Shown here: positions 25,593-33,235 of the stretch, in pieces
Numbering within the stretch: the first letter of the stretch is position 1
How the letters are laid out: each line of letters opens with the position of its first letter
Assembly: GCA_013202295.1 (NCBI GenBank)
Contig: JABMRT010000303.1
Coordinates: 1 to 35,537, forward strand
Direction of reading: 5' to 3'
Source of the DNA: Candidatus Zhuqueibacterota bacterium
GTDB lineage: Bacteria; Zhuqueibacterota; QNDG01; JABMRT01
Length of the DNA stretch: 35,537 nucleotides
Notes under the pieces: model-generated
What the model was told of the DNA's origin: nothing
What the model saw: the letters and a program-made list of their open reading frames with translations, nothing else
Databases searched by the model: none
Program-made: the position numbers and the translations under genes

Positions 25593-25621
25593 AATCTATT
25601 AAAATCTCCTTTAAAAGGCAA
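25593..25621 (-). promoter_or_regulatory. Promoter of tRNA-Arg
   Basis: TTGCCT (25616-25621) and TAGATT (25593-25598) on the minus strand have 17-base spacing. The -10 box ends 12 bases before the mature tRNA 5' end, giving a leader of only about 5 bases. Confidence 0.5.
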
Positions 25622-25659
25622 GTCTTTTTTCTTTTACACTTTAGCAACTGATAAAGCGC

Positions 25660-25688
25660 TTGTATGTAAATAATATCTTTATTATCAT
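25660..25688 (+). promoter_or_regulatory. Possible promoter of the M20-epmA-tldD-tldE operon
   Basis: TTGTAT (25660-25665) and TATCAT (25683-25688) with 17-base spacing, about 40 bases before ATG 25728. The region is AT-rich and the -10 match is moderate. Confidence 0.3.
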
Positions 25689-25727
25689 AAATAAAATTAG
25701 ATAACAATTTAATATCTCGGAGTAAAA

Positions 25728-26969
25728 ATGTCTTCATCAATTTTACAAAATCTTCAGCAAAAAATTGACAGCTACAAAGAGGATGTCTTCTCAATGCAAC
25801 AAACACTGACAGCCATTCCAGCGATCGCACCGGATAACGGGGGAACAGGCGAGATCAAGAAAGCTGAATTGATCAAGACATATTTAGAAAATTTGAGAAT
25901 GGATGATTTTCAAGAAATTCACGCTCCGGATAACCGTGTTCCAGAAGGCTATCGTACCAATCTGTTTGCGCGATGGAACGGCAAATCTGATGCACGTACG
26001 GTGTGGATAATGGCACACATGGACGTCGTACCTCCAGGAGATATTGAGCTGTGGGATCATGACCCTTTCGACGTGATAGAGAAGGATGGCAAATTATACG
26101 GCCGGGGCACAGAGGACAATCAACAGGCGATTGTTTCGGCCCTGCTCGCAGTCAAAGCAATCCGTGAACTTGATTTGGAACCTGAATCCGGGATTGGGTT
26201 GGCAATCGTCTCGGATGAGGAAAATGGTTCGAAGTATGGGATTGAATATGTGTTGAACAACCACTCTGATATTTTTGGGAAGGATGATCTCATTCTGATC
26301 CCGGATGCCGGGGATGAAAAAGGGATCACCATTGAGATTGCGGAGAAATCTATTCTATGGATGCGCGTTGAAACCAAAGGCATTCAAACCCATGGGTCTA
26401 CGCCGGAAAAAGGAGCGAATGCTTATAAAGCAGCAGCCCATCTCATCGTAAAGATGGAGGAACTATACTCCCTTTATGACCAATCGGAATCCCTTTACGA
26501 GCCCCCGATCTCCACATTTGAACCCACGAAAAAGGAATCCAACGTGGACAATGTGAACACCATCCCAGGCTCTGATGTCTTTTATTTTGACTGCCGGATT
26601 TTACCTGAATATAATTTAACAGAAATCCTTTCTCAAGTCAGAACATGGGCCGATGAAATTGAAGCAAAATTCCATGTTCAGATCTCTATCACAACTCCGC
26701 AGAATGCATCAGCCCCGCCCCCCACTTCACCAGACGCACCGGTTGTGCATGCGCTGAAGAAAGCGATAAAAGAAGTGACCGGACAGGATGCACTAACCAT
26801 TGGAATTGGTGGAGGCACGGTCGCTGCCGAATTCCGCAAAGTTGGTCTGCCTGCGGTTTGCTGGTGTACTTTGGATGATACCCTGCATGGCCCGAATGAA
26901 TATAGCGTCATCGAAAATACGCTGACCGATGCAAAGGTCTTCGCTCACCTTTTCTTGCAGAAGTCTTAA
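25728..26969 (+). CDS. M20 family metallopeptidase
   Basis: A 413-residue di-zinc peptidase of the ArgE/DapE/carboxypeptidase G2 superfamily, cytoplasmic (no signal peptide). Metal ligands and the catalytic pair are visible: MAHMDVVPPGD (H, D), YGRGTEDNQQA (bridging D), SDEENGSKYG (catalytic EE) and PDAGDEKG. The dimerisation lid contains GIQTHGSTPEKGANA, and the last ligand is in DDTLHGPNEY. Such enzymes release C-terminal residues or hydrolyse dipeptides or N-acyl amino acids; the substrate cannot be read from sequence. GGAG precedes ATG 25728. It is the first gene of an apparent operon with epmA, tldD and tldE; the next gene begins within 20 bases of its stop. Confidence 0.94.
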   Translation: MSSSILQNLQQKIDSYKEDVFSMQQTLTAIPAIAPDNGGTGEIKKAELIKTYLENLRMDDFQEIHAPDNRVPEGYRTNLFARWNGKSDARTVWIMAHMDVVPPGDIELWDHDPFDVIEKDGKLYGRGTEDNQQAIVSALLAVKAIRELDLEPESGIGLAIVSDEENGSKYGIEYVLNNHSDIFGKDDLILIPDAGDEKGITIEIAEKSILWMRVETKGIQTHGSTPEKGANAYKAAAHLIVKMEELYSLYDQSESLYEPPISTFEPTKKESNVDNVNTIPGSDVFYFDCRILPEYNLTEILSQVRTWADEIEAKFHVQISITTPQNASAPPPTSPDAPVVHALKKAIKEVTGQDALTIGIGGGTVAAEFRKVGLPAVCWCTLDDTLHGPNEYSVIENTLTDAKVFAHLFLQKS

Positions 26970-26987
26970 TCTCTGTTGGAAGGTATA

Positions 26988-28028
26988 TTGAAACCGAACT
27001 GGAAAAGGCTGCGAGACGGTCAGCTGGATTGGGAAATTTTCCAACTCCGAAGTCAAGTGCTCTCTGCAATTCGCCAATTTTTCCACGATCGCAATTATCT
27101 CGAAATCGAAAGTCCGCTGCTCACTCCCTATCCCACGTTGGATGCCAACATCCAATCTGTTTCGGTATCGGTAGAAGATCATCTCGGATCATCGTACTCA
27201 TGCTTTCTCCACACCAGTCCCGAACATGCTATGAAAAAGCTGGTCGCTGCTGGAGCGAAAAAGATCTATTATCTTGGAAAGGTCTTTCGCAATCAGGAAA
27301 TCTCCCTACTTCACAATCCCGAGTTCTCGATGCTGGAATGGTACCAAACTGACGCGGATTACCACACCATCCAGGATGAAACAGAAGCGCTGGTAGGTTA
27401 TATCGCACAATCCGTCCTGGATACGTTTCAATTGAATCAGAATGTACGAATATTGGATCTTACACCTTCGTGGGATCGCATCCCCCTGCGTCAGCTCTTT
27501 CTTGAGAGGACCGGTACGGATCTGGCCGATTGTTTGACTCTTCCATCAATTCAAAAAGTGGCTTCAGATAATGATATCCAAATTTGTGAAGAAGATGACT
27601 TGGAATCCGTTTTCTTCAAGATTTATCTGGATAAAATGGAGACGAATCTGGGATTCCCCAAACCCGTATTCATTGAGGACTATCCTCTTTGCATGGGCAT
27701 GATGGCCAAACCCAAAGATTCTGATCCGGGTTGGGTGGAACGTACTGAACTTTACGTCGGCGGAATTGAGCTTGCCAATGGATACAGCGAACTGACAGAT
27801 CCGGATGAGCAGCGTAGACGTTTTCTTCACGATCTTACTGTAAAGAATAAACCTGAACATCTTCTAGACGGAGAGCTTATTGAGGCGCTCCGATCCGGTC
27901 TGCCCCCCACTGCGGGCATTGCCTTGGGTGTAGATCGATTGATTATGCTACTTGCCAATAAGTCGGATATCCGGGATGTGCTTTTATTCCCTTTTCATCA
28001 AATAATCGAAAAAACGAGAAATCATTAA
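26988..28028 (+). CDS. epmA: EpmA/GenX-type lysyl-tRNA synthetase paralogue (EF-P lysine ligase family)
   Basis: A class II synthetase catalytic core of about 346 residues without the anticodon-binding domain of LysRS, as in EpmA (GenX, PoxA). Motif 1 region YLEIESPLLTPYPTLDANI, motif 2 GKVFRNQEISLLHNPEFSML and motif 3 GIALGVDRLIMLL are all kept. In E. coli EpmA attaches (R)-beta-lysine to elongation factor P. The start is TTG 26988 with GGAAGG 4 bases upstream; TTG 26976 is possible. Neither efp nor epmB is nearby, so its target may be EF-P elsewhere or another protein. It is co-directional with the M20 gene and tldDE. Confidence 0.92.
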   Translation: MKPNWKRLRDGQLDWEIFQLRSQVLSAIRQFFHDRNYLEIESPLLTPYPTLDANIQSVSVSVEDHLGSSYSCFLHTSPEHAMKKLVAAGAKKIYYLGKVFRNQEISLLHNPEFSMLEWYQTDADYHTIQDETEALVGYIAQSVLDTFQLNQNVRILDLTPSWDRIPLRQLFLERTGTDLADCLTLPSIQKVASDNDIQICEEDDLESVFFKIYLDKMETNLGFPKPVFIEDYPLCMGMMAKPKDSDPGWVERTELYVGGIELANGYSELTDPDEQRRRFLHDLTVKNKPEHLLDGELIEALRSGLPPTAGIALGVDRLIMLLANKSDIRDVLLFPFHQIIEKTRNH

Positions 28029-28104
28029 ATCCGAAACAGGAGGTCGATTTCTTTCGTATGTTAAATGATAATTTTTTTATTGATCAACTCAAGGAGGGTA
28101 TGCT

Positions 28105-29637
28105 TTGTCATCACTCAACAGAAGGCAGTTTCTTCAGAAGAGCGGAACTGGCGTAATGGCAGCCACGGCAACTGGCGGACTGTGGAATCATCTTCTCTAT
28201 GCGGGAGGTAATGGCACTGGTTCAACCACACTTTTCGAATCGAAATTCGGTGTAGCAAGGGAATCCATGCAAAAAATCCTGCAGATCGCTTTATCTAAAG
28301 GCGGAGATTTTTCAGAGCTCTTTTTTGAATACCGGATTGCCAATCTCGTACGCATGGAAGAGGGCATTATCAAAGATTCATCGGAGCGGATCAGTCTGGG
28401 TGTAGGTATTCGCGTGCTCAATGGAGAGCAAACCGGGTATGGTTACACCAATGATCTGTCGTTCGAGAAAATGAAACAAAGTGCACTCACAGCAGCTGCG
28501 ATCGCGTCAAGCGGCAAGACGATGAAGATCGCAAATTTATCTGAAGTGACTCGAGATCATAAAATGTATGATCTGATAAATCCCGTTCATGAACTGGAAT
28601 TAACTTCAAAGATCGATGCAATTGAAAGAGCTCATGACGCGGCATTAAAATATGATTCGCGCATTCAAAAAGTTCAGGTACGTCTTTCGGATGAAATTCG
28701 GTTTGTCACCATCGTCAATAGCGAAGGCCTGCTCATTTCGGATGCTCGTCCACAAGTTCGCTTGATGGTGAATGCTACAGCTGAGGATAAAGGCGAATTG
28801 AGTACCTCCAGTTGGGCCAATGATGGCGGCCGGGTCGGCATGAATTTTTATAAGGATAAAACACATCCTGAAGAACTGGGAAAACGCGCCGCAGAAGAAG
28901 CAATACTGCTCCTCTCCGCAGTAAACGCACAAGCAGGTGAGCAACCGGTTGTACTGGGGAAAGATCAATCCGGTGTCATGATTCACGAGGCAGTTGGGCA
29001 TCCGCTTGAAGCGGACAGCAACCGTAAAAAAGAATCCATCATGTGGGATAAAATGCATCAAATGGTCGCCAATCCCATTGTAACAATTTACGATGATCCC
29101 ACCATTCCATTCATGCGCGGTACACACGCAATTGATGATGAAGGGACATTCACGCAAAAGAAGATGCTCATCGAAAAGGGCAAGCTTGTTGGATTTTTAC
29201 AGGATCGCCTTTCGGCCAGGCTCATGGGCGATGAACCCGATGGCCATGGCCGTCGTGAAAATTATCAGTGCATTCCCATCCCGCGTATGGCCAATACAGT
29301 GCTGGAGCGCGGCGATTCCAATCCGGATGATATTATCGGCTCTGTAAAAAAAGGATTCTATGCGAAGACCTATCAGGGAGGCATGGTTCAGCCATCCGGA
29401 AAGTTCACTTTCTCTGTGAACATGGGCTACTTGATTGAGGATGGAAAACTGACCCAACCTATTAAGAACGCGACACTCATCGGCACCAACGTTCAAATTC
29501 TGAACGAAGTCGAAATGATCGGCAATGATATGGGATTTTTCCTCGGCACTTGCGGTAAGGACGGACAAAGTGCACCCTGTACGGCCGGGACACCCACCTT
29601 GAAAATTCGGTCAATGACTGTAGGAGGCCAGGCATGA
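28105..29637 (+). CDS. tldD: TldD-family metalloprotease subunit with twin-arginine signal
   Basis: A 510-residue TldD. The zinc motif HEAVGH (HExxxH) is in the sequence GVMIHEAVGHPLEAD at about residues 295-300; the late cysteine region GTCGKDGQSAPC is present. Start TTG 28105 has AAGGAGGG 6 bases upstream; the nearby ATG 28100 is out of frame. Unlike E. coli TldD, the N-terminus carries a Tat-type signal (NRRQFLQKSG, then an alanine/glycine-rich region to about residue 35), suggesting export in folded form. TldD pairs with TldE to form a protease that matures microcin B17 and degrades the CcdA antitoxin in E. coli. Its stop overlaps the tldE start (ATGA). Confidence 0.93.
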   Translation: MSSLNRRQFLQKSGTGVMAATATGGLWNHLLYAGGNGTGSTTLFESKFGVARESMQKILQIALSKGGDFSELFFEYRIANLVRMEEGIIKDSSERISLGVGIRVLNGEQTGYGYTNDLSFEKMKQSALTAAAIASSGKTMKIANLSEVTRDHKMYDLINPVHELELTSKIDAIERAHDAALKYDSRIQKVQVRLSDEIRFVTIVNSEGLLISDARPQVRLMVNATAEDKGELSTSSWANDGGRVGMNFYKDKTHPEELGKRAAEEAILLLSAVNAQAGEQPVVLGKDQSGVMIHEAVGHPLEADSNRKKESIMWDKMHQMVANPIVTIYDDPTIPFMRGTHAIDDEGTFTQKKMLIEKGKLVGFLQDRLSARLMGDEPDGHGRRENYQCIPIPRMANTVLERGDSNPDDIIGSVKKGFYAKTYQGGMVQPSGKFTFSVNMGYLIEDGKLTQPIKNATLIGTNVQILNEVEMIGNDMGFFLGTCGKDGQSAPCTAGTPTLKIRSMTVGGQA

Positions 29638-30962
29638 AAAATGTGGATAAACAATTGACAGGATTGGCCGAATCCATGGTCGCCTACGGTAAAAAGCAAG
29701 GTGCGGATGAAGTCCAGATTACCATTTCAGAAGGAAGCGAACTCTCCATTGATGTGCGCATGGGAAACATCGAAAAACTGGTCGAAGCCGGATCCAAACG
29801 GCTCTCGGTTAAAGTCATTAAGGATTCAAAAGTCGCGACTGCATCATCTTCGGATCTATCCAAAGAGACGTTGAATAAATTGATGGATCATGCAATCCAA
29901 CGGGCCGAACTCGCGAGTGCGGATGAATTTTCGAGTTTACCGGAAAGTCAAAAAATCACCGCGGATCTTGAAGCACTTCAAATTTATGATGGTTCCATCA
30001 CAGAATTGGCTGTAGAAAAAAAGATTGAGTTCGCCAAAAAAACCGAATCCATCTGCCTTGCAGATGAGCGGGTGAAAAAATCCTACGGCGCTTCGTATGG
30101 ATCTTTTGAAGGCACCTTTTATCTCGCCAATTCGAATGGAGTCTCACTGGCATATCCCAGAACCAGCTGCTCCTGCTCCATTTATCTACAGTCAGGTGAC
30201 GGAGACAATCTGTTCGACGATGGCTGGGGAGACGCCACCCGTAATCTCAGCGACCTGATGACACCGGAGGACATCGCGAAAACTGCCATTCATCGTGTCA
30301 CGCGGTTGATTGGTGCAAAGAAAATCGAAACCCAGAACGTGCCTGTTATAATGGAGCCTGCGATGACTTCGAGTCTGCTGCGTTTCTTGCAGCAATGCAT
30401 CACTGGCCGAAGCATCTATTTGAAGCAATCCTTTCTGACGGACAAATTATGTCAGCAGATCGCTGGTAAAAATATTTCTATTGTGGATGACGGTCTTCTT
30501 CCACGGGGGATTGGTTCGCGGCCCTTTGACAGCGAAGGTGTCCCCTCCCAGAAAACCAGCTTAATTGAGCAGGGTGTGCTAAAGAATTATCTGTTGGATA
30601 CATACGCATCAAAAAAATTGGGGCTGCCTTCAACGGGAAATGCCGGTGGCTCAACCAATTTCTATATGGAGGCCGGAATACACTCTCAGGAAGAGATCAT
30701 TAAATCCGTGGATAAGGGTTTATACCTGGCGGACATGATCGGGCAAGGTACAGTCCCCACCACCGGTGACATCTCACGCGGCGCCTTTGGTCTGTGGATC
30801 GATAATGGAGAACTAACCTACCCAGTTGCGGAGATCACCATTTCCGGAAATTTGGGTACCATTCTCAATCAAATCGAAATGGTTGGCAATGACCTTGAGC
30901 ATAAAGACAGCATTGAGGGTCCGACTATAAAAATCGCTGAAATGACAATCGGCGGGAAATAA
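29634..30962 (+). CDS. tldE: TldE (PmbA)-family partner of TldD
   Basis: A 442-residue TldE/PmbA homologue. It shares the TldD fold (KIAEMTIGGK at the C-terminus, PFDSEGVPSQKTSLIEQGVLKNYLLDTYASKKLG, STGNAGGSTNFYME) but lacks the HExxxH motif, as expected for the non-catalytic partner. There is no signal peptide or Tat motif; the protein begins directly with a helical, charged region. It is translationally coupled to tldD through ATGA and closed by a strong terminator 12 bases after its stop. Confidence 0.93.
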   Translation: MKNVDKQLTGLAESMVAYGKKQGADEVQITISEGSELSIDVRMGNIEKLVEAGSKRLSVKVIKDSKVATASSSDLSKETLNKLMDHAIQRAELASADEFSSLPESQKITADLEALQIYDGSITELAVEKKIEFAKKTESICLADERVKKSYGASYGSFEGTFYLANSNGVSLAYPRTSCSCSIYLQSGDGDNLFDDGWGDATRNLSDLMTPEDIAKTAIHRVTRLIGAKKIETQNVPVIMEPAMTSSLLRFLQQCITGRSIYLKQSFLTDKLCQQIAGKNISIVDDGLLPRGIGSRPFDSEGVPSQKTSLIEQGVLKNYLLDTYASKKLGLPSTGNAGGSTNFYMEAGIHSQEEIIKSVDKGLYLADMIGQGTVPTTGDISRGAFGLWIDNGELTYPVAEITISGNLGTILNQIEMVGNDLEHKDSIEGPTIKIAEMTIGGK

Positions 30963-30972
30963 AATATTCAAA

Positions 30973-31005
30973 GTCCCCGGTTAAAAAATTAGCCGGGGCC
31001 TTTTT
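30973..31005 (+). terminator. Rho-independent terminator of the M20-epmA-tldDE operon
   Basis: CCCCGGTTAA (30975-30984) pairs with TTAGCCGGGG (30989-30998, one G-T pair) around a four-base loop, followed by a T-run at 31001-31005. Confidence 0.92.
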
Positions 31006-31076
31006 ATTACAATTTTTTACTTGCGATTCATCCTACCTCACTTTAAGTTCAGTTATAACCTATACACTTTAGACAG

Positions 31077-31104
31077 CTCCAAATACTGTACTAGATATTT
31101 GGAG
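31077..31104. promoter_or_regulatory. Operator-like inverted repeat before the keto-sugar cassette
   Basis: CTCCAAATA (31077-31085) and TATTTGGAG (31096-31104) are a perfect 9-base inverted repeat with a 10-base spacer, centred about 55 bases before the start of the oxidoreductase gene. The loop is too AT-rich and no T-run follows, so a protein-binding site is more likely than a terminator. Confidence 0.5.
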
Positions 31105-31145
31105 TATTATTCACATCAACACTCCTAATGAAGAGGAGGGAATCC

Positions 31146-32450
31146 ATGAGTCCGACACGCCGTGAATTTATGCAAACATCTTTGGCTGCAGCTGTTGCGG
31201 TCCCAGCAGTGCTGTCCGCATCTAGCAAGCCGAGCGAAACGCTCGTGATTGGTTTAATTGGGTGCAAGGGCATGGGGTGGGCAGATCTGAAAGATTTTTT
31301 GGATGAGCCCAATGTTCGCTGTGCCGCGCTTTGTGATATCGACGATAAATATTTAAATGAGCGGGCAGAGAACGTTCTGGAAAAACAGGGGAAAAAACCG
31401 AAACTGTACAAGGATTATCGTAAATTTTTGGAAAGAAAAGACCTGGATGCCGTGATTATCGGCACACCGGATCACTGGCACTGCCTTCCCACGATTGAAG
31501 CTTGCGAAGCGGGAAAAGATGTTTATGTTGAAAAGCCTTTGGCCAACACAATTGAAGAATGTGATGTGATGCTGCAGGCCGCGCGACGATACAATCGCGT
31601 GGTGACTGTCGGTATGCAACAGCGCAGCGGAAAACATTGGCAGGAAGCCATTCAATTCGTACGTGATGGAAATCTGGGTATAATTCGTCAAGTCAAGTTC
31701 TGGGCGAACTTCAACTACGGCGGAGGCAGTCCTGCAATTCCTGATGAGCCTGTGCCTGGAGGTGTGGACTATGAGATGTGGCTCGGTCCGGCGCCCAACC
31801 GACCCTTTAACCAAAAACGATTTCATGGCAGCTGGCGAATGTTCTGGGATTACGGTGGCGGCCTCCAGACCGACTGGGGTGTGCACTTGATTGACATGGG
31901 AATCTGGGGAATGAATATCCAGGGCCCACCAAAATCAACGCGCGCAACGGGTGGTAATTTTGCCAGTTATAGTAATGCGACTGAAATGTCGGATACACAG
32001 AACGTCCTTTATGAGTTTGATGATTTTTCCATGATTTGGGAACACAACGGTGGCATCCAATCCGGTCCCTGGGGACGGAATTATGGGGTAGCATTCCTTG
32101 GAACCAATGGCACATTGATCGCAGATCGGGACAATTGGGAAGTTATCGGTGAAGGCTGGGGAGATGATAAGCGGATGGTGGATGTACCACAGCAAAAGTC
32201 CGATCAAATGTCGCATGTGAACCATGTTCGTAATTTCATCCAATGCGTAAAGACACGGAAGAAGCCAGCCTGCGACATTGAGATTGCACGACTTGCCGCA
32301 CTTTACGCACATCTAGGCAATATAGCCTATCGAACTGGAGACGTTATAGTATGGGACGATGCAAATCGCTCGTTTGTGAATAATCCTAAAGCTGACAAAT
32401 TGGCGATGGCACATTATCGAAAACCCTGGTCATTACCCACTCTTTCATAA
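31146..32450 (+). CDS. Gfo/Idh/MocA family NAD(P)-dependent oxidoreductase, Tat-exported
   Basis: A 434-residue protein with a twin-arginine signal at its N-terminus (SPTRREFMQTS followed by AAAVAVPAVLSAS). The Rossmann domain has VIGLIGCKGMGWADL, LCDIDDKYL and GTPDHWHC. The catalytic lysine is in the family motif YVEKPLA, and the DWGVHLIDMG segment supplies the histidine and aspartate. Zymomonas glucose-fructose oxidoreductase, a relative, is exported by Tat with its cofactor already bound, so a periplasmic redox role is plausible. I chose ATG 31146 because GAGGAGGG lies 5 bases upstream and the Tat motif then sits at the terminus; ATG 31128 adds six residues. It is first in a three-gene operon. 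Confidence 0.92.
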   Translation: MSPTRREFMQTSLAAAVAVPAVLSASSKPSETLVIGLIGCKGMGWADLKDFLDEPNVRCAALCDIDDKYLNERAENVLEKQGKKPKLYKDYRKFLERKDLDAVIIGTPDHWHCLPTIEACEAGKDVYVEKPLANTIEECDVMLQAARRYNRVVTVGMQQRSGKHWQEAIQFVRDGNLGIIRQVKFWANFNYGGGSPAIPDEPVPGGVDYEMWLGPAPNRPFNQKRFHGSWRMFWDYGGGLQTDWGVHLIDMGIWGMNIQGPPKSTRATGGNFASYSNATEMSDTQNVLYEFDDFSMIWEHNGGIQSGPWGRNYGVAFLGTNGTLIADRDNWEVIGEGWGDDKRMVDVPQQKSDQMSHVNHVRNFIQCVKTRKKPACDIEIARLAALYAHLGNIAYRTGDVIVWDDANRSFVNNPKADKLAMAHYRKPWSLPTLS

Positions 32451-32473
32451 ATCACTTAAGACAGGAGCGAAAA

Positions 32474-33235
32474 ATGAATTCACGCACAATCATAGTCGTA
32501 ATACTTGGATTTTTAGTACTATCAGCAACACTTTTGCTTGCACAAGATGATGCTGAGGATAATCTACCCAAACCTGAAGAAACCGAATTCTGGGAACCGG
32601 TCCCCCCTGTCGTAACACCTGGGTTGAATACAGCGCCACCTTCTGATGCAATCGTCCTATTTAACGGAACGGATTTTTCCTCATGGGAACCGACTAAGGG
32701 TGATACAATTAAGTGGATATTGGAGGATGGTACCATGACGGTCGGGAAAAAAGCCGGTGACATTAAAACGAAACAGGGTTTCGATGATTGCCAGCTGCAT
32801 GTGGAGTTCAGAACACCAAGAAAGGTTGTAGGCAAGAGCCAAGGCCGTGGCAATAGCGGTATTTTCCTTCAAGAACATTATGAAGTACAGATCCTTGATT
32901 GTTATGACAATGCCACCTATGTCAATGGCATGATCGGTTCGATTTACAAACAGTATGTGCCTTTGGTCAATGCTTGCAGAAAGCCGGGCGAGTGGCAGAC
33001 CTATGACATCATTTTCACGGCTCCCCGGTTTGACATGGATGGGTCTGTACTGAAGCCAGCATACTTTACTGTATTTCTGAATGGAATCCTAGTCCAGTAT
33101 CATGTTGAAGTCAAGGGAAACACGGTCTGGCGCGGACAACCATTCTATAAGAAGCATGGATTTAAAGAATCCATTCGTCTTCAGGATCACAACAATCCAA
33201 CAAGCTTCCGCAATATCTGGATTCGGGAGTTATAA
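32474..33235 (+). CDS. DUF1080 (3-keto-disaccharide hydrolase domain) secreted protein
   Basis: A 253-residue protein with a Sec signal peptide (about residues 1-23, ending LLLAQ), an acidic/proline-rich linker, and a concanavalin-like DUF1080 domain from about residue 67 to the end. Family hallmarks are ALFNGTDFSSW-type IVLFNGTDFSSW, LHVEFRTP, GNSGIFLQEHYEVQILD, KPGEWQTYDIIF and the closing IRLQDHNNPTSFRNIWI. Characterised members cleave 3-keto-glycosides made by Gfo/Idh/MocA enzymes, which fits the upstream neighbour. It starts 23 bases after the oxidoreductase stop and its stop overlaps the next start by one base (TAATG). Confidence 0.92.
   Translation: MNSRTIIVVILGFLVLSATLLLAQDDAEDNLPKPEETEFWEPVPPVVTPGLNTAPPSDAIVLFNGTDFSSWEPTKGDTIKWILEDGTMTVGKKAGDIKTKQGFDDCQLHVEFRTPRKVVGKSQGRGNSGIFLQEHYEVQILDCYDNATYVNGMIGSIYKQYVPLVNACRKPGEWQTYDIIFTAPRFDMDGSVLKPAYFTVFLNGILVQYHVEVKGNTVWRGQPFYKKHGFKESIRLQDHNNPTSFRNIWIREL

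Noticed and set aside
28021-28080. Possible terminator between epmA and tldD
   Set aside because: ATCATT and AATGAT could pair before a T-rich stretch, but the loop would be about 40 bases and the stem only 6 pairs, so I do not call it.
31088-31094. GTACTAG, resembling half of an E. coli trp operator
   Set aside because: It is only one half-site inside the spacer of another inverted repeat, far from tryptophan genes. The local trpR operator candidate has a different sequence.
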